The translations under genes and the position numbers were made by a program. From Rhizobium binae (GTDB lineage Bacteria > Pseudomonadota > Alphaproteobacteria > Rhizobiales > Rhizobiaceae), in assembly GCF_017357225.1 (NCBI RefSeq), contig NZ_CP071604.1, positions 1,243,001 through 1,307,000 of the forward strand: a stretch of 64,000 nt of DNA. Reading direction: 5' to 3'. Under the pieces are notes generated by a model. That model made no database searches and was not told the DNA's origin. It saw nothing but the letters and a program-made list of their open reading frames with translations. Positions 44,888-54,001 of the stretch are shown piece after piece (positions within the stretch are counted from its first letter, which is position 1; every line of letters starts with the position of its first letter).

Positions 44888-45952
44888 ATGCAGTCCTTTC
44901 GATTGCTGGGAATTGGTCTCGCCTGCGCAGTTCTGGCTGCCTGCGACGAAAAAGCAGAAGTGGCTCCGCCGCCGCAGCAGGTTCGCGCCGTCTCGGCCGC
45001 GGACGCGCAGTATCAACCCGGTGCGGAGATCACCGGCGAGGTGAAGGCAAGGGTCCAGACCGAACTTTCCTTTCGCGTCAGCGGTAGGGTTCTCGAGAGA
45101 AAGGTCGATGTCGGGTCGCATGTCCACGCCGGCGATGTCCTGGCCCGGCTGAACGACACGGAGCAACAGGCCGACGTCAGTGTCGCCCGCGCAGCACTGG
45201 AGTCGGCGCAGGCGGTCCTCGCGCAAAAGACGCTCGCCTTCGACCGGGCGTCGTCGCTTCTGCAGTCACAGGCGGTTCCGCGGGCGATCTTTGACGATGC
45301 CCAGAAAGAGCTTCTGAGCGCGCAGGCTTCCCTCGAGGCCGCCGAGGCCGCGCTCGCGACCGCGAAGGACGCGCTGTCCTACACAGAGTTGAGAGCGGCC
45401 GCTGACGGCATCATCACGGCGCGCAGCATTGAAGCGGGGCAGGTCGTCTCAGCGGCGCAACCGGCCTTCACGATCGCCCACGACGGGCCAAGAGATGCGG
45501 TGTTTGATGTCTTTGAAGCATTCTTTCTGGACGGCCGTCCTTTGAACGACGTCCTCGTCGCACCGGTTTCGGACCCCACGCGAGACGTCCACACCAACAT
45601 CCGCGAGGTTTCGCCGGTCATAGACGCAAAAACAGGCACCATCCGGATCAAGGTGGGGCTTCAGGAGAACACGTCATGGCCGCTTGGAACGCCCGTCGTG
45701 GCCAAGCTGCGCACCGCGCCGCGCGACGGAATCGTGCTGCCTTACACCGCGATCGCATCGGCCGACGGCGAACCCGCCGTCTGGCTCGTCAACACCCAAA
45801 ACCATACCGTTTCGCTCCGCAAGATTTCCGTCGGCCGATACCGCCAGAGCGATTTCATCGTGACCAGCGGCGTCGCCCCTCAAGACCTGGTTGTCACCGA
45901 AGGCGGAAAATTTCTCAAGGAAGGCCAGGCAGTCGCCTGGGAAGGCAAGTGA
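44888..45952 (+). CDS. RND efflux periplasmic adaptor (membrane fusion protein), lipoprotein 1
   Basis: 354 residues. Signal with lipobox LAAC (MQSFRLLGIGLACAVLAAC), so lipid-anchored to the inner membrane. HlyD/AcrA-type order: beta-barrel strand (VKARVQTELSFRVSGRVLERKVDVGSHVHAGDVL), helical hairpin (about 85-160), lipoyl return (YTELRAAADGIITARSIEAGQVVS) and C-terminal barrel. First gene of a tight operon of four; the next start follows its stop by one base. Two adaptors in one operon recall TriAB of Pseudomonas. Confidence 0.9.
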   Translation: MQSFRLLGIGLACAVLAACDEKAEVAPPPQQVRAVSAADAQYQPGAEITGEVKARVQTELSFRVSGRVLERKVDVGSHVHAGDVLARLNDTEQQADVSVARAALESAQAVLAQKTLAFDRASSLLQSQAVPRAIFDDAQKELLSAQASLEAAEAALATAKDALSYTELRAAADGIITARSIEAGQVVSAAQPAFTIAHDGPRDAVFDVFEAFFLDGRPLNDVLVAPVSDPTRDVHTNIREVSPVIDAKTGTIRIKVGLQENTSWPLGTPVVAKLRTAPRDGIVLPYTAIASADGEPAVWLVNTQNHTVSLRKISVGRYRQSDFIVTSGVAPQDLVVTEGGKFLKEGQAVAWEGK

Positions 45953-45953
45953 G

Positions 45954-47051
45954 ATGACACTCAATCGCATATGCACCGCTCTCCCGCTTCTTCTGTCGCT
46001 ATCGCCGCTTGCAGGCTGCGATCAGAACTCCGTCGCAGCGGAGGAGACGGCTCCCCGTCCTGTCAAGGTCGTCATGGCAACGGCCGAACGGGACAAAGCG
46101 GCAAGCTCGCCCGGCGTGGTGCGGGCCCGCATCGAGACCGACCTGGCTTTTCGCACGCTCGGGCGAATGGTCTCTCGCAAGGTCGATGTCGGCGACCTGG
46201 TCCACAAGGGTGATCTCCTCGCCGAGATCGATCCCCTCAGTCTTCAACTCGCAGTTGACGGCGCCGAAGCCGACCTCCGCAACGCCCAGGCGCTGTTGGA
46301 GAACGCCGAGACGACCGAAATACGCAAGCGAAAGCTCGTGCAGAGCAGTGCGGCAAGCATGGCGGATCATGATCTCGCCGTACAGCAACTCAAATCGGCT
46401 GTCGCCAATGTCGCGAAAGCGACGGCCAGCCTTGCGAAGGCGCGCGAGCAACTGGGCTACGCCGAACTGAGAGCCGAATTCGACGGCGTCGTGACCGCCA
46501 CCTCCGCGGAAATAGGCCAGACCGTCTCGGCCGGCCAACCAGTCTTGAAACTGGCGCGCCTCGAGCAGCGCGACGTGGTCGTCGATGTGCCGGAAGCGCA
46601 GTTCAGTCGCGTTCGCCTGAACGACCGCTTCAACGTCGCCCTCCAGCTCGACAGCACGATCCAGGCCGTTGGCGTGGTCCGCGAGATCGCGCCGCAGGCC
46701 GATCCGAACACCCGCACCTATCGGCTGAAGATCGGCATCGATCAGGCGCCGGACATCTTCCGCCTTGGCGCCGTGGTCACTGCGACGCCGCTTGTCGGAG
46801 AAGGGAAGCAGGCGATCACGTTGCCGCTCTCAGCCATTCGCCATGAAGGCGGTACCAGCCAGGTATGGGTGGTAGATCGCGCCACGTCCCAGGTCGTCCT
46901 GAGGCCGGTTGAACTCGACGGCCCGGCGTCCGCCCCCCGTTCCGTCCTGGTTCAAGCAGGCCTGCAGGAAGGCGAAGAGATTGTCGTTGCCGGAGTCGAA
47001 GAACTCACCGATGGACAGAAAGTGAAACTCGGACAGGAGCCGCGCCCGTGA
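45954..47051 (+). CDS. RND efflux periplasmic adaptor, lipoprotein 2
   Basis: 365 residues with lipobox LAGC. Same domain order as the preceding adaptor (FRTLGRMVSRKVDVGDLVHKGDLL; hairpin about 85-160; YAELRAEFDGVVTATSAEIGQTVS), but only moderately similar, so it is not a recent duplicate. In MFP-MFP-RND systems both adaptors are needed for a working pump. The permease GTG overlaps its stop by three bases. Confidence 0.9.
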   Translation: MTLNRICTALPLLLSLSPLAGCDQNSVAAEETAPRPVKVVMATAERDKAASSPGVVRARIETDLAFRTLGRMVSRKVDVGDLVHKGDLLAEIDPLSLQLAVDGAEADLRNAQALLENAETTEIRKRKLVQSSAASMADHDLAVQQLKSAVANVAKATASLAKAREQLGYAELRAEFDGVVTATSAEIGQTVSAGQPVLKLARLEQRDVVVDVPEAQFSRVRLNDRFNVALQLDSTIQAVGVVREIAPQADPNTRTYRLKIGIDQAPDIFRLGAVVTATPLVGEGKQAITLPLSAIRHEGGTSQVWVVDRATSQVVLRPVELDGPASAPRSVLVQAGLQEGEEIVVAGVEELTDGQKVKLGQEPRP

Positions 47052-50000
47052 ATAGATTCAACCTTTCGGACTGGGCGCTCAAGCATCGCTCTCTCGTCTG
47101 GTATTTCATGATCATGTTCGCGGTAGCGGGCGCCTTTGCCTATCTCGGGCTCGGCCGCGAAGAAGATCCATCCTTCACGATCAAGACGATGGTGATCCAG
47201 GCCCAGTGGCCCGGCGCTTCTGCCGAAGAGGTGACCCAGCAGGTTACCGACCGCATCGAAAAGAAGTTGCAGGAACTTGACAACCTCGAACATACGCGCA
47301 GCATCACGACAGCCGGTCAGACGACCGTCTTCGTTGACTTGCTGCCCGACACGAATGCACGGGACGTAAAGCCCACATGGTTGCGGGTCCGCAACCTGAT
47401 CGACGACATCAAGCACGAATTTCCCCAAGGCGTGGTGGGACCCTTCTTTGACGACCAGTTCGGCGACGTCTATGGCAACATCTTTGCCTTTACGGGCGAC
47501 AGCGGACTGAGCCAGAGGGAACTGCGCGATTTCGCCGAGAAGGCCCGAACGCAGATCCTCAAGATTCCCGACGTCGGCAAGGTCGACATCGTCGGGGCGC
47601 AGGACGAGGTGATCTACCTCGAATTCTCCACCCGCAAGATCGCCGCCCTCGGCATCGACCGCTCGGCCATCATCGCCACGCTACAGGCGCAAAACGCGGT
47701 CACCCAATCCGGCTTTGTCGAAACCGGGCCCGAGCGCGTCGCTTTGCGGGTCGGTGGACGGTTCATTTCCGAGGACACGTTGCGTGGGATCAATCTTCGG
47801 GTAAACGACCGCTTCTTCCCGCTGACCGACGTCGCAACGATCACCCGTGGCTACGTCGACCCGCCGACGTCGCTCTTCCGCTTCAACGGAAAGCCGGCCA
47901 TCGGGCTCGCGATTGGCATGAAGACGGGCGGCAACCTGCTCGCCTTTGGGGAAACGCTCGAAAAGACGATGGGTAACATCGTCCGGGAGCTTCCAGTCGG
48001 CGTCTCCGTCGAAAAAGTCTCCGACCAGCCGAAGGTGGTCGAGGAGGCCGTCGGGGGCTTCACCAAGGCCCTGTTCGAGGCGGTTGCCATCGTCTTGGCG
48101 ATCAGCTTCATCAGCCTCGGGATGAGGGCAGGCCTGGTGGTGGCAATAGCGATCCCGCTGGTTCTCGCCATCACTTTCATGGTGATGTTCTACACGGGCA
48201 TCTCGCTGCAGCGCATCTCGCTCGGAGCCCTCATCATCGCGCTCGGCCTTCTCGTCGACGACGCCATGATCGCCGTCGAGATGATGGTTGCACGGCTGGA
48301 AGCGGGCGACAGTCTCACGAAAGCCGCTACCTACGTCTACACATCGACTGCGTTCCCGATGTTGACCGGCACACTGGTAACGGTCGCGGGCTTCATCCCC
48401 GTCGCTTTCAACAAGAGCAACGCCGGCGAGTTCACCTTCACCCTGTTTGTCGTCATTGCGGTTTCACTCGTCGTTTCGTGGGTGGTCGCGGTCGTGTTCA
48501 CGCCGCTGATCGGCGTGACCATTTTGCCGAAGACGATGAAGAAGCATGCCGAGCACAAGGGTCGGTTTGCGAACGTGCTGCAATTGTGCCTGCGCTGGCG
48601 CTGGATGACGATCGTCGCGACGGTTCTTCTCTTCGCCGGATCGGTCGTCGGTCTGTCGATGGTGCAGCAGCAATTTTTCCCGAGTTCCGACCGTCCCGAA
48701 CTGATCGTCGACTGGAACCTGCCGCAGAACAGTTCGATCGCCGAAACGAGCCGCCAGATGGCCCAGTTCGAACATGAGATGCTGGCCGACAATCCTGGAG
48801 TCGAGCATTGGTCCACATATGTTGGCAGGGGTGCGCCGCGCTTCGTTCTTTCCTTCGACGTGCAGCCAGCTGACGTTTCCTTCGGACAGACGATTATTGT
48901 CACCAAGGGCCTCGACGTTCGCGACAAGTTGAAGCGGCAGATGGAAGCCTACCTTCAGAAGACCTTTCCGGCAACGGACGCCTACGTGAAGCTTCTGGAC
49001 ATCGGCCCCCCCGTTGGCAAGCCGATCCAGTACCGTGTGTCCGGCGAAAATCTGCAGACGGTGCGCGATCTCGCACAGAAGCTGGGCTCGATCGTCGGCA
49101 CCCATCCTTACCTCAGGAACCTTGCCTTCGACTGGAACGAGCCGGCCCGTGTCGTCAAGATAGACGTTCTGCAGGACAAGGCACGACAGCTCGGTGTCTC
49201 GTCCCAAGATATCGCAATGGCGCTCAACACCGTCGTGCAGGGTAACGCTATCACGCAGGTCCGGGACGACATTTACCTGGTCGATGTCATCGGCCGTGCC
49301 GCGGAAAAGGAGCGCGGCTCGATAGACACCCTGCTCGACCTGCAGCTTCAGAGCAGCAGCGGTCAGTCCGTGCCGCTGTCATCGGTCGCCACCTTCCACT
49401 ATGAGCTCGAACAGCCGACGATCTGGCGGCGCGACAGAATTCCGACGATCACGATCAAAGCCGGAATCGGCGACGCGACACAGCCGGCGACGATTGTGAA
49501 GGCGCTATCCGACAAGGTTTCTGCCTTCGAAAAGACCATGCCGGCCGGGTATTCCCTGAAGGTCGGCGGCGCAGTCGAGGAGAGCGCCAAGTCGCAGGGT
49601 CCGATTGCCAAGGTGGCGCCGGCCATGTTCGTCATCATGGCGACGCTGTTGATGATCCAGCTTCAGAGCTTCCACAGGCTGTTCCTGGTGTTCTCGGTTG
49701 CCCCGCTGGCGCTGATCGGCGTCGTCGTGGCGCTGCTCGCCAGCAACTCGCCATTGGGCTTCGTCGCACTCCTCGGCGTGCTCGCGCTGGTCGGCATCCT
49801 CATCCGCAACTCCGTAATCCTGATCGTCCAGATCGAGGAACTGCGCGCGGAGGGAATGTCGGCGTGGAAGGCGGTGGTGGAGGCGACCGAGCACCGCATG
49901 CGGCCGATCATGCTCACCGCTGCCGCCGCGACTCTCGCCCTGATCCCGATCTCGCATGAGATTTTCTGGGGTCCGATGGCCTACGCCATGATGGGCGGGA

Positions 50001-50089
50001 TCGTCGTCGGCACGGCGCTGACGCTTCTCTTCCTGCCGGCGCTTTACGTCGCATGGTTCCGCATTGGCCGCGAAGTCGAGCAGAACTGA
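47048..50089 (+). CDS. RND-family efflux permease (AcrB/CusA superfamily, HAE1-like)
   Basis: 1013 residues with the 12-helix RND layout: TM1 near residue 15, a first periplasmic loop (PxxSxxTIKTM...ADRIEKKLQELDNLEHT), TMs 2-6, a second loop and TMs 7-12. The proton-relay motif in TM4 is GLLVDDAMIAVE; TM10-12 carry HRMRPIMLTAAAATLALIP and GTALTLLFLPALYVAWF. GTG start overlaps the preceding stop. No TolC-type outer-membrane gene is in the operon, so an unlinked one must serve it. Substrates probably hydrophobic drugs or plant phenolics. Confidence 0.93.
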   Translation: MNRFNLSDWALKHRSLVWYFMIMFAVAGAFAYLGLGREEDPSFTIKTMVIQAQWPGASAEEVTQQVTDRIEKKLQELDNLEHTRSITTAGQTTVFVDLLPDTNARDVKPTWLRVRNLIDDIKHEFPQGVVGPFFDDQFGDVYGNIFAFTGDSGLSQRELRDFAEKARTQILKIPDVGKVDIVGAQDEVIYLEFSTRKIAALGIDRSAIIATLQAQNAVTQSGFVETGPERVALRVGGRFISEDTLRGINLRVNDRFFPLTDVATITRGYVDPPTSLFRFNGKPAIGLAIGMKTGGNLLAFGETLEKTMGNIVRELPVGVSVEKVSDQPKVVEEAVGGFTKALFEAVAIVLAISFISLGMRAGLVVAIAIPLVLAITFMVMFYTGISLQRISLGALIIALGLLVDDAMIAVEMMVARLEAGDSLTKAATYVYTSTAFPMLTGTLVTVAGFIPVAFNKSNAGEFTFTLFVVIAVSLVVSWVVAVVFTPLIGVTILPKTMKKHAEHKGRFANVLQLCLRWRWMTIVATVLLFAGSVVGLSMVQQQFFPSSDRPELIVDWNLPQNSSIAETSRQMAQFEHEMLADNPGVEHWSTYVGRGAPRFVLSFDVQPADVSFGQTIIVTKGLDVRDKLKRQMEAYLQKTFPATDAYVKLLDIGPPVGKPIQYRVSGENLQTVRDLAQKLGSIVGTHPYLRNLAFDWNEPARVVKIDVLQDKARQLGVSSQDIAMALNTVVQGNAITQVRDDIYLVDVIGRAAEKERGSIDTLLDLQLQSSSGQSVPLSSVATFHYELEQPTIWRRDRIPTITIKAGIGDATQPATIVKALSDKVSAFEKTMPAGYSLKVGGAVEESAKSQGPIAKVAPAMFVIMATLLMIQLQSFHRLFLVFSVAPLALIGVVVALLASNSPLGFVALLGVLALVGILIRNSVILIVQIEELRAEGMSAWKAVVEATEHRMRPIMLTAAAATLALIPISHEIFWGPMAYAMMGGIVVGTALTLLFLPALYVAWFRIGREVEQN

Positions 50090-50090
50090 G

Positions 50091-51380
50091 ATGACCATAT
50101 CGCTCTCATTCCCTGGGCACATTGCCCGGGGCCTCACCCGATTTGGGTTTGGGTTCGCCAAGGCGATCGCTCCCCGCTCGGGCCGAGCCGTGCCGGTCCT
50201 CGTTGCCCTGTCGCTCGTGACATCGGGTTGCGCCAACCGGGTACAGGATGTCCTTCAGCCTCTCGCCGTGACCCCAACCGGCACGAGCCATGTCACCATG
50301 CTCGTCGCCACGACACGCAAGCCTTCCGAGGATCCAGGGAAACTCTTTACCGGCGACCGCGGGACGGCGATCTCCCTTAATAGCGTCGATGTTTCCCTCC
50401 CGCCCGATCGGAACCGCAAGATCGGAGAGGTGCAATGGCCTTCCCGCATGCCGCCAAATCCGCAAAGGGAGTTCGCGGTCACCCAGGTCGCGAAGTTGCA
50501 ATCCGAGGGGCAGGCTTTCGACTGGTACCGGAAGAACCGCAACAGCAAGCATCAGGTCGTCATTTTCGTGCACGGCTTCAACAACACCTACGCCGACGCT
50601 GTCTTCCGCTTCGCACAGATCGTTCATGACTCGGGAACCGACGCCGCGCCGATCCTCTTTACCTGGCCATCAAGGGGCCGTGTCTTCGACTACCTCTACG
50701 ACAAGGAGAGCGCCAACTATTCGCGTCGCGCTCTGGAGGATCTGATCCTCCAGGCCGTGAAAAGTCCCGACGTCTCCGATGTGACAATCCTTGCCCATTC
50801 GATGGGCGGCTGGCTTGCGGCCGAGGCGTTGCGCGGCGTCGCCATGCGCGAGAAATCCATCCCGGCAAAGGTGAAGAACGTCGTTCTCGCATCCCCGGAC
50901 ATCGACATCGACGTATTCCGTCGCCAGTTCACAGAGATGGGGCCGAAGCGGCCGCACTTTGTGATCTTGACATCAACGCGCGACAAGGCGCTGGAGGTCT
51001 CGAGCTGGCTATCAGGTGGCGTCAGCCGCGTCGGCGGGTCGGATCTGAGACCCTATGCGCCTCTTCTCGACGAACTCGGCGTAACCGTGATCGACACGAG
51101 TGCGATCGCGACGAACGATCCGCTCGGCCACAATGCCTTCGCCGACAGTCCCGAGATCGTGCGCCTGCTCGGGCGGCGGCTGGCAGGGCAGAGCCTCGAG
51201 GGCGGCAAGGCAAGCTTTGCCGATGAGATCGGGATGACAGCGGCCAATTTTGCCGGCTCGGCAGCGCGCGTGGCCGTTGCCGCTCCAGTCGCGGTCATCA
51301 GCCCGGAGGCGCGAGAAGTCCTGAAGCGGGAACTCTCCCCGAAGGAGAGGAAGATGGTGGATGGTCAGATTGCGTACTGA
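50091..51380 (+). CDS. lipoprotein alpha/beta hydrolase, DUF900 type
   Basis: 429 residues. A lipobox-like TSGC near residue 46 follows an N-terminal hydrophobic stretch. The DUF900 hydrolase core has FVHGFNNTYADAVFRFAQ, LFTWPSRGRVFDYLYDKESA and the nucleophile in LAHSMGGWLAAEAL; a late His is in DPLGHNAF. Its ATG follows the RND stop by one base, so it is part of the efflux operon. Such hydrolases are often linked to transporters; substrate unknown. Confidence 0.85.
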   Translation: MTISLSFPGHIARGLTRFGFGFAKAIAPRSGRAVPVLVALSLVTSGCANRVQDVLQPLAVTPTGTSHVTMLVATTRKPSEDPGKLFTGDRGTAISLNSVDVSLPPDRNRKIGEVQWPSRMPPNPQREFAVTQVAKLQSEGQAFDWYRKNRNSKHQVVIFVHGFNNTYADAVFRFAQIVHDSGTDAAPILFTWPSRGRVFDYLYDKESANYSRRALEDLILQAVKSPDVSDVTILAHSMGGWLAAEALRGVAMREKSIPAKVKNVVLASPDIDIDVFRRQFTEMGPKRPHFVILTSTRDKALEVSSWLSGGVSRVGGSDLRPYAPLLDELGVTVIDTSAIATNDPLGHNAFADSPEIVRLLGRRLAGQSLEGGKASFADEIGMTAANFAGSAARVAVAAPVAVISPEAREVLKRELSPKERKMVDGQIAY

Positions 51381-51439
51381 TCGTCCGCCGCCTCTGTCAG
51401 ACGCTGTCTGAGATCGTCCGGCATGCGAAACAGGTAGGA

Positions 51440-51860
51440 TTGGCGAATGGAGGTCGGCACGACTATAAGAACCGGCCACAGTCCAGCCATATGTCCTCGA
51501 TCATCGAAGCCGGCACCGCAGCGTGCCGGCTGTACGGGCCATCGAAAACAAGCGTTGCCGATATCGCTCGGCTGCTGGGGAAGTCGCCGGCAAGTGCGTA
51601 CAAAGTCTTTCCCTCCAAGTCGGTCATCTGGAATGCCATTACCGGGAATTTTTTCGAAACCGATCTCCGCTTCACTCCATCCAGCGATGGTGAGCTCACC
51701 AGCGCGGCGAGCGCCCTGGAAGAAGCCGCTCGGAGAACATCGCCTGATGCTGCAGGCGCGTGACGGCGACAGCCAGGATTATCGCCTGCCTAGCTCGCGT
51801 CTTGCGCTTCCCGGGCAAATGCCCGGGAACTTCGCCGAGAAGATCGGTGGCGGCAGATAA
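51440..51860 (+). pseudogene. TetR-family regulator, frameshifted remnant
   Basis: Frame 1 (to 51763) gives a normal TetR HTH: IIEAGTAACRLYGPSKTSVADIARLLGKSPASAYKVFPSKSVIW, then breaks off after EEAARRTS. Frame 2 over 51730-51860 continues the family pattern with LGEHRLMLQARDGDSQDY and stops early. A frameshift near 51725-51735 plus loss of most of the ligand domain therefore makes this a pseudogene. It follows the hydrolase gene and may be the relic of a former regulator of this block. Confidence 0.6.
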
Positions 51861-52171
51861 GGCGGATCACGACAAAGCGCAGGTAAAGAACAGCCTCCGG
51901 TTTGCTCTCGGACAGCGTTGTCAGCACTCGGCCTGTTCCTCTTGATTTAGCTCAATGCTCGATGCCCGGTATGGCGCAAGGTCAGGGAACCAGGGTGAAA
52001 CTTGAGTTCTGCAATTACATTGAACCAGGCGAGGTGGCGATCGGCGCCGAGGATGACGCCACCGTGCTCTGATCTCGAGTGAACTGGTGCTTTTTAATGG
52101 CCGCCGAACGGGCGTCAGATGCCGATTCACGCCGGAGCTGCAATGCCCTGAGTTGCCAAAGGAATGATGAC
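51861..52171. other. gene-free stretch before the ABC exporter
   Basis: 311 bases with no supportable protein and no repeat. Base composition is less GC-rich than the flanks, and the final 30 bases hold the AAGGA ribosome-binding site of the next gene. May contain the 3' relic of the TetR pseudogene. Confidence 0.35.
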
Positions 52172-53857
52172 ATGGATCGGCAACAAATTCCGCTTAAGGT
52201 AACCGCAGCTCGCTTTGCCGGAACGGTCGGAGATTTCGTGAGCTCCGATGTCGGGGGGAAGGCCAAACTGATGTTTGCCGGGCTCATCGCGCTGTTGTGC
52301 GGGATTAGCGGACTGAATGTTGTCAACAGCTACGTCGGACGAAACTTCATCACCGCGATCGCCGACCGCCAGACCCCGGAGTTCATCCGGCAATCAATCT
52401 TTTACGTAAGTGTGTTCGCCGTCCTAACTGTTGTTTCGGTAATTGCTCGATTTGTCGAGGAACGGCTGGCACTGCTTTGGCGTCAATTCATAACCCGTCG
52501 CGCGGTCGCACTTTATCTGGCCAATGGTACCTATTACCGTCTGGGCGTCTCGGGGCAACTTACCAACCCGGACCAGCGGATCGCCGATGACGTACGAGCG
52601 TTCACCGTCACGACGCTCTCCTTCGTCGTGATGGTTTTTAACGGCACTCTCACGATAGTAGCCTTCTCTGGCCTGCTGTGGTCCATCAGCCCTTTGCTGT
52701 TTGTCGTGGCCGTTCTCTATGCGGCTTGCGGCTCTTGCCTGACGTTTCTCATGGGGCGGCCGCTGATCAATCTGAATTACGATCAACTCGATAAGGAGGC
52801 CGATTTCCGCTCCAGCCTCATTCATCTACGGGAGAACGCCGAGTCAATCCTATTGGCACGCGCCGAGGAGCGGCAGAACATCCTCTTGTCGCATCGACTT
52901 GAGGCTCTGGCCGCCAATTTTCGCCGGATTACCGCAGTGAATCGCAATGTCGGATTTTTCACCACCGGCTACAATTGGCTGATCCAGATCATTCCGGCCC
53001 TGATCATTGCTCCCGCCTTCATAAGTGGGGAAATCGAGTTTGGTGTGATCACCCAGTCCGGCGCTGCCTTTGCGATGCTCGTTGGCGCTTTTTCATTGAT
53101 CGTCACCCAGTATCAATCGATCTCGACATTCGCCGCAGTGGTCGCCCGGCTCAACTCCTTACCGGAGGCAATTGAAAGATCGCAAACAATCGCGGAGCCA
53201 GCCATCGAGTTTGTGGAACGAGAAGGGTCTTTGGCCTATGAGCGATTAACCCTGCTGTCATCGAACGGCGCGCCCCTTTTAAAGGAGCTGTCGGTAACGA
53301 TCCCGGTCGGGACCCTCGTCTTGCTAACCGGACCTAGTCACGCTGCGGGAACGGCTTTGTTCCGCGCGACTGCGGGCATTCCGACGCTGGGCACAGGGCG
53401 AATAATTCGCCCTGTGCCCGACGACATCCAGTTTCTTCAGCAGCGACCTTACCTGCCGCCGGGCACGTTACGACAGATACTCGAGCGTTCGGAGAACCCG
53501 GATGAAAATTCGGATGAGAGAATTTTCCACGTCCTGCGCGAGCTCGATCTCGAACGGCTCGTGAGCCTCGCGGGCGGGCTGGATAGGGAGCGAGGCTGGG
53601 AAATGGAGCTCTCACTGACCGAGCAGCAGCTTTTGATGGTTGCAAACGTCCTGCTCGCAACGCCGCGGTTCGTCTTCATGGATCGAGTGGATACGACCTT
53701 GGGTTCTGAACAACTCCGCAAAATACTGCGCCTGCTTTCCGAGCGTTCGATCACCTGCATCAACAACGGCGGAGCCCATGACTCGCGTGGTCTTTATCAC
53801 GCGGTCCTCGAATACGGTGAGGACGGCGGGTGGAAGTGGACATCGAACCGAGCCTGA
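52172..53857 (+). CDS. YddA/BacA-related ABC exporter with degenerate ATPase domain
   Basis: 561 residues. N-terminal transmembrane domain (about 1-340) of the ABC_membrane_2 type with 6 helices (GLNVVNSYVGRNFITAIADR, VEERLALLWRQFITRRAVALYLANGTYYRL). The C-terminal domain (about 350-560) aligns to an ABC ATPase, but Walker A reads GPSHAAGTALFRA (Lys lost), the signature LSLTEQQ (Gly lost), Walker B FVFMDRVD (catalytic Glu changed to Arg), and the H-loop histidine is displaced; the Q-loop (FLQQRPYLPPG) persists. It probably works without ATP hydrolysis or not as a transporter. AAGGA precedes the ATG at 52172. Confidence 0.85.
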   Translation: MDRQQIPLKVTAARFAGTVGDFVSSDVGGKAKLMFAGLIALLCGISGLNVVNSYVGRNFITAIADRQTPEFIRQSIFYVSVFAVLTVVSVIARFVEERLALLWRQFITRRAVALYLANGTYYRLGVSGQLTNPDQRIADDVRAFTVTTLSFVVMVFNGTLTIVAFSGLLWSISPLLFVVAVLYAACGSCLTFLMGRPLINLNYDQLDKEADFRSSLIHLRENAESILLARAEERQNILLSHRLEALAANFRRITAVNRNVGFFTTGYNWLIQIIPALIIAPAFISGEIEFGVITQSGAAFAMLVGAFSLIVTQYQSISTFAAVVARLNSLPEAIERSQTIAEPAIEFVEREGSLAYERLTLLSSNGAPLLKELSVTIPVGTLVLLTGPSHAAGTALFRATAGIPTLGTGRIIRPVPDDIQFLQQRPYLPPGTLRQILERSENPDENSDERIFHVLRELDLERLVSLAGGLDRERGWEMELSLTEQQLLMVANVLLATPRFVFMDRVDTTLGSEQLRKILRLLSERSITCINNGGAHDSRGLYHAVLEYGEDGGWKWTSNRA

Positions 53858-54001
53858 TTCTAACCCTCAAAGTCGAGGGAAGGCGCTCGCGCTTGTGGAA
53901 GCCCTTTTGCGCTGCAAGAGTTCATCCAGCGGAGCCATCAATGATAAGACGCGTGATCGAAAGTTCAAATGCGGAACGCCTGGGAAGGGCACGGTGCTCG
54001 A

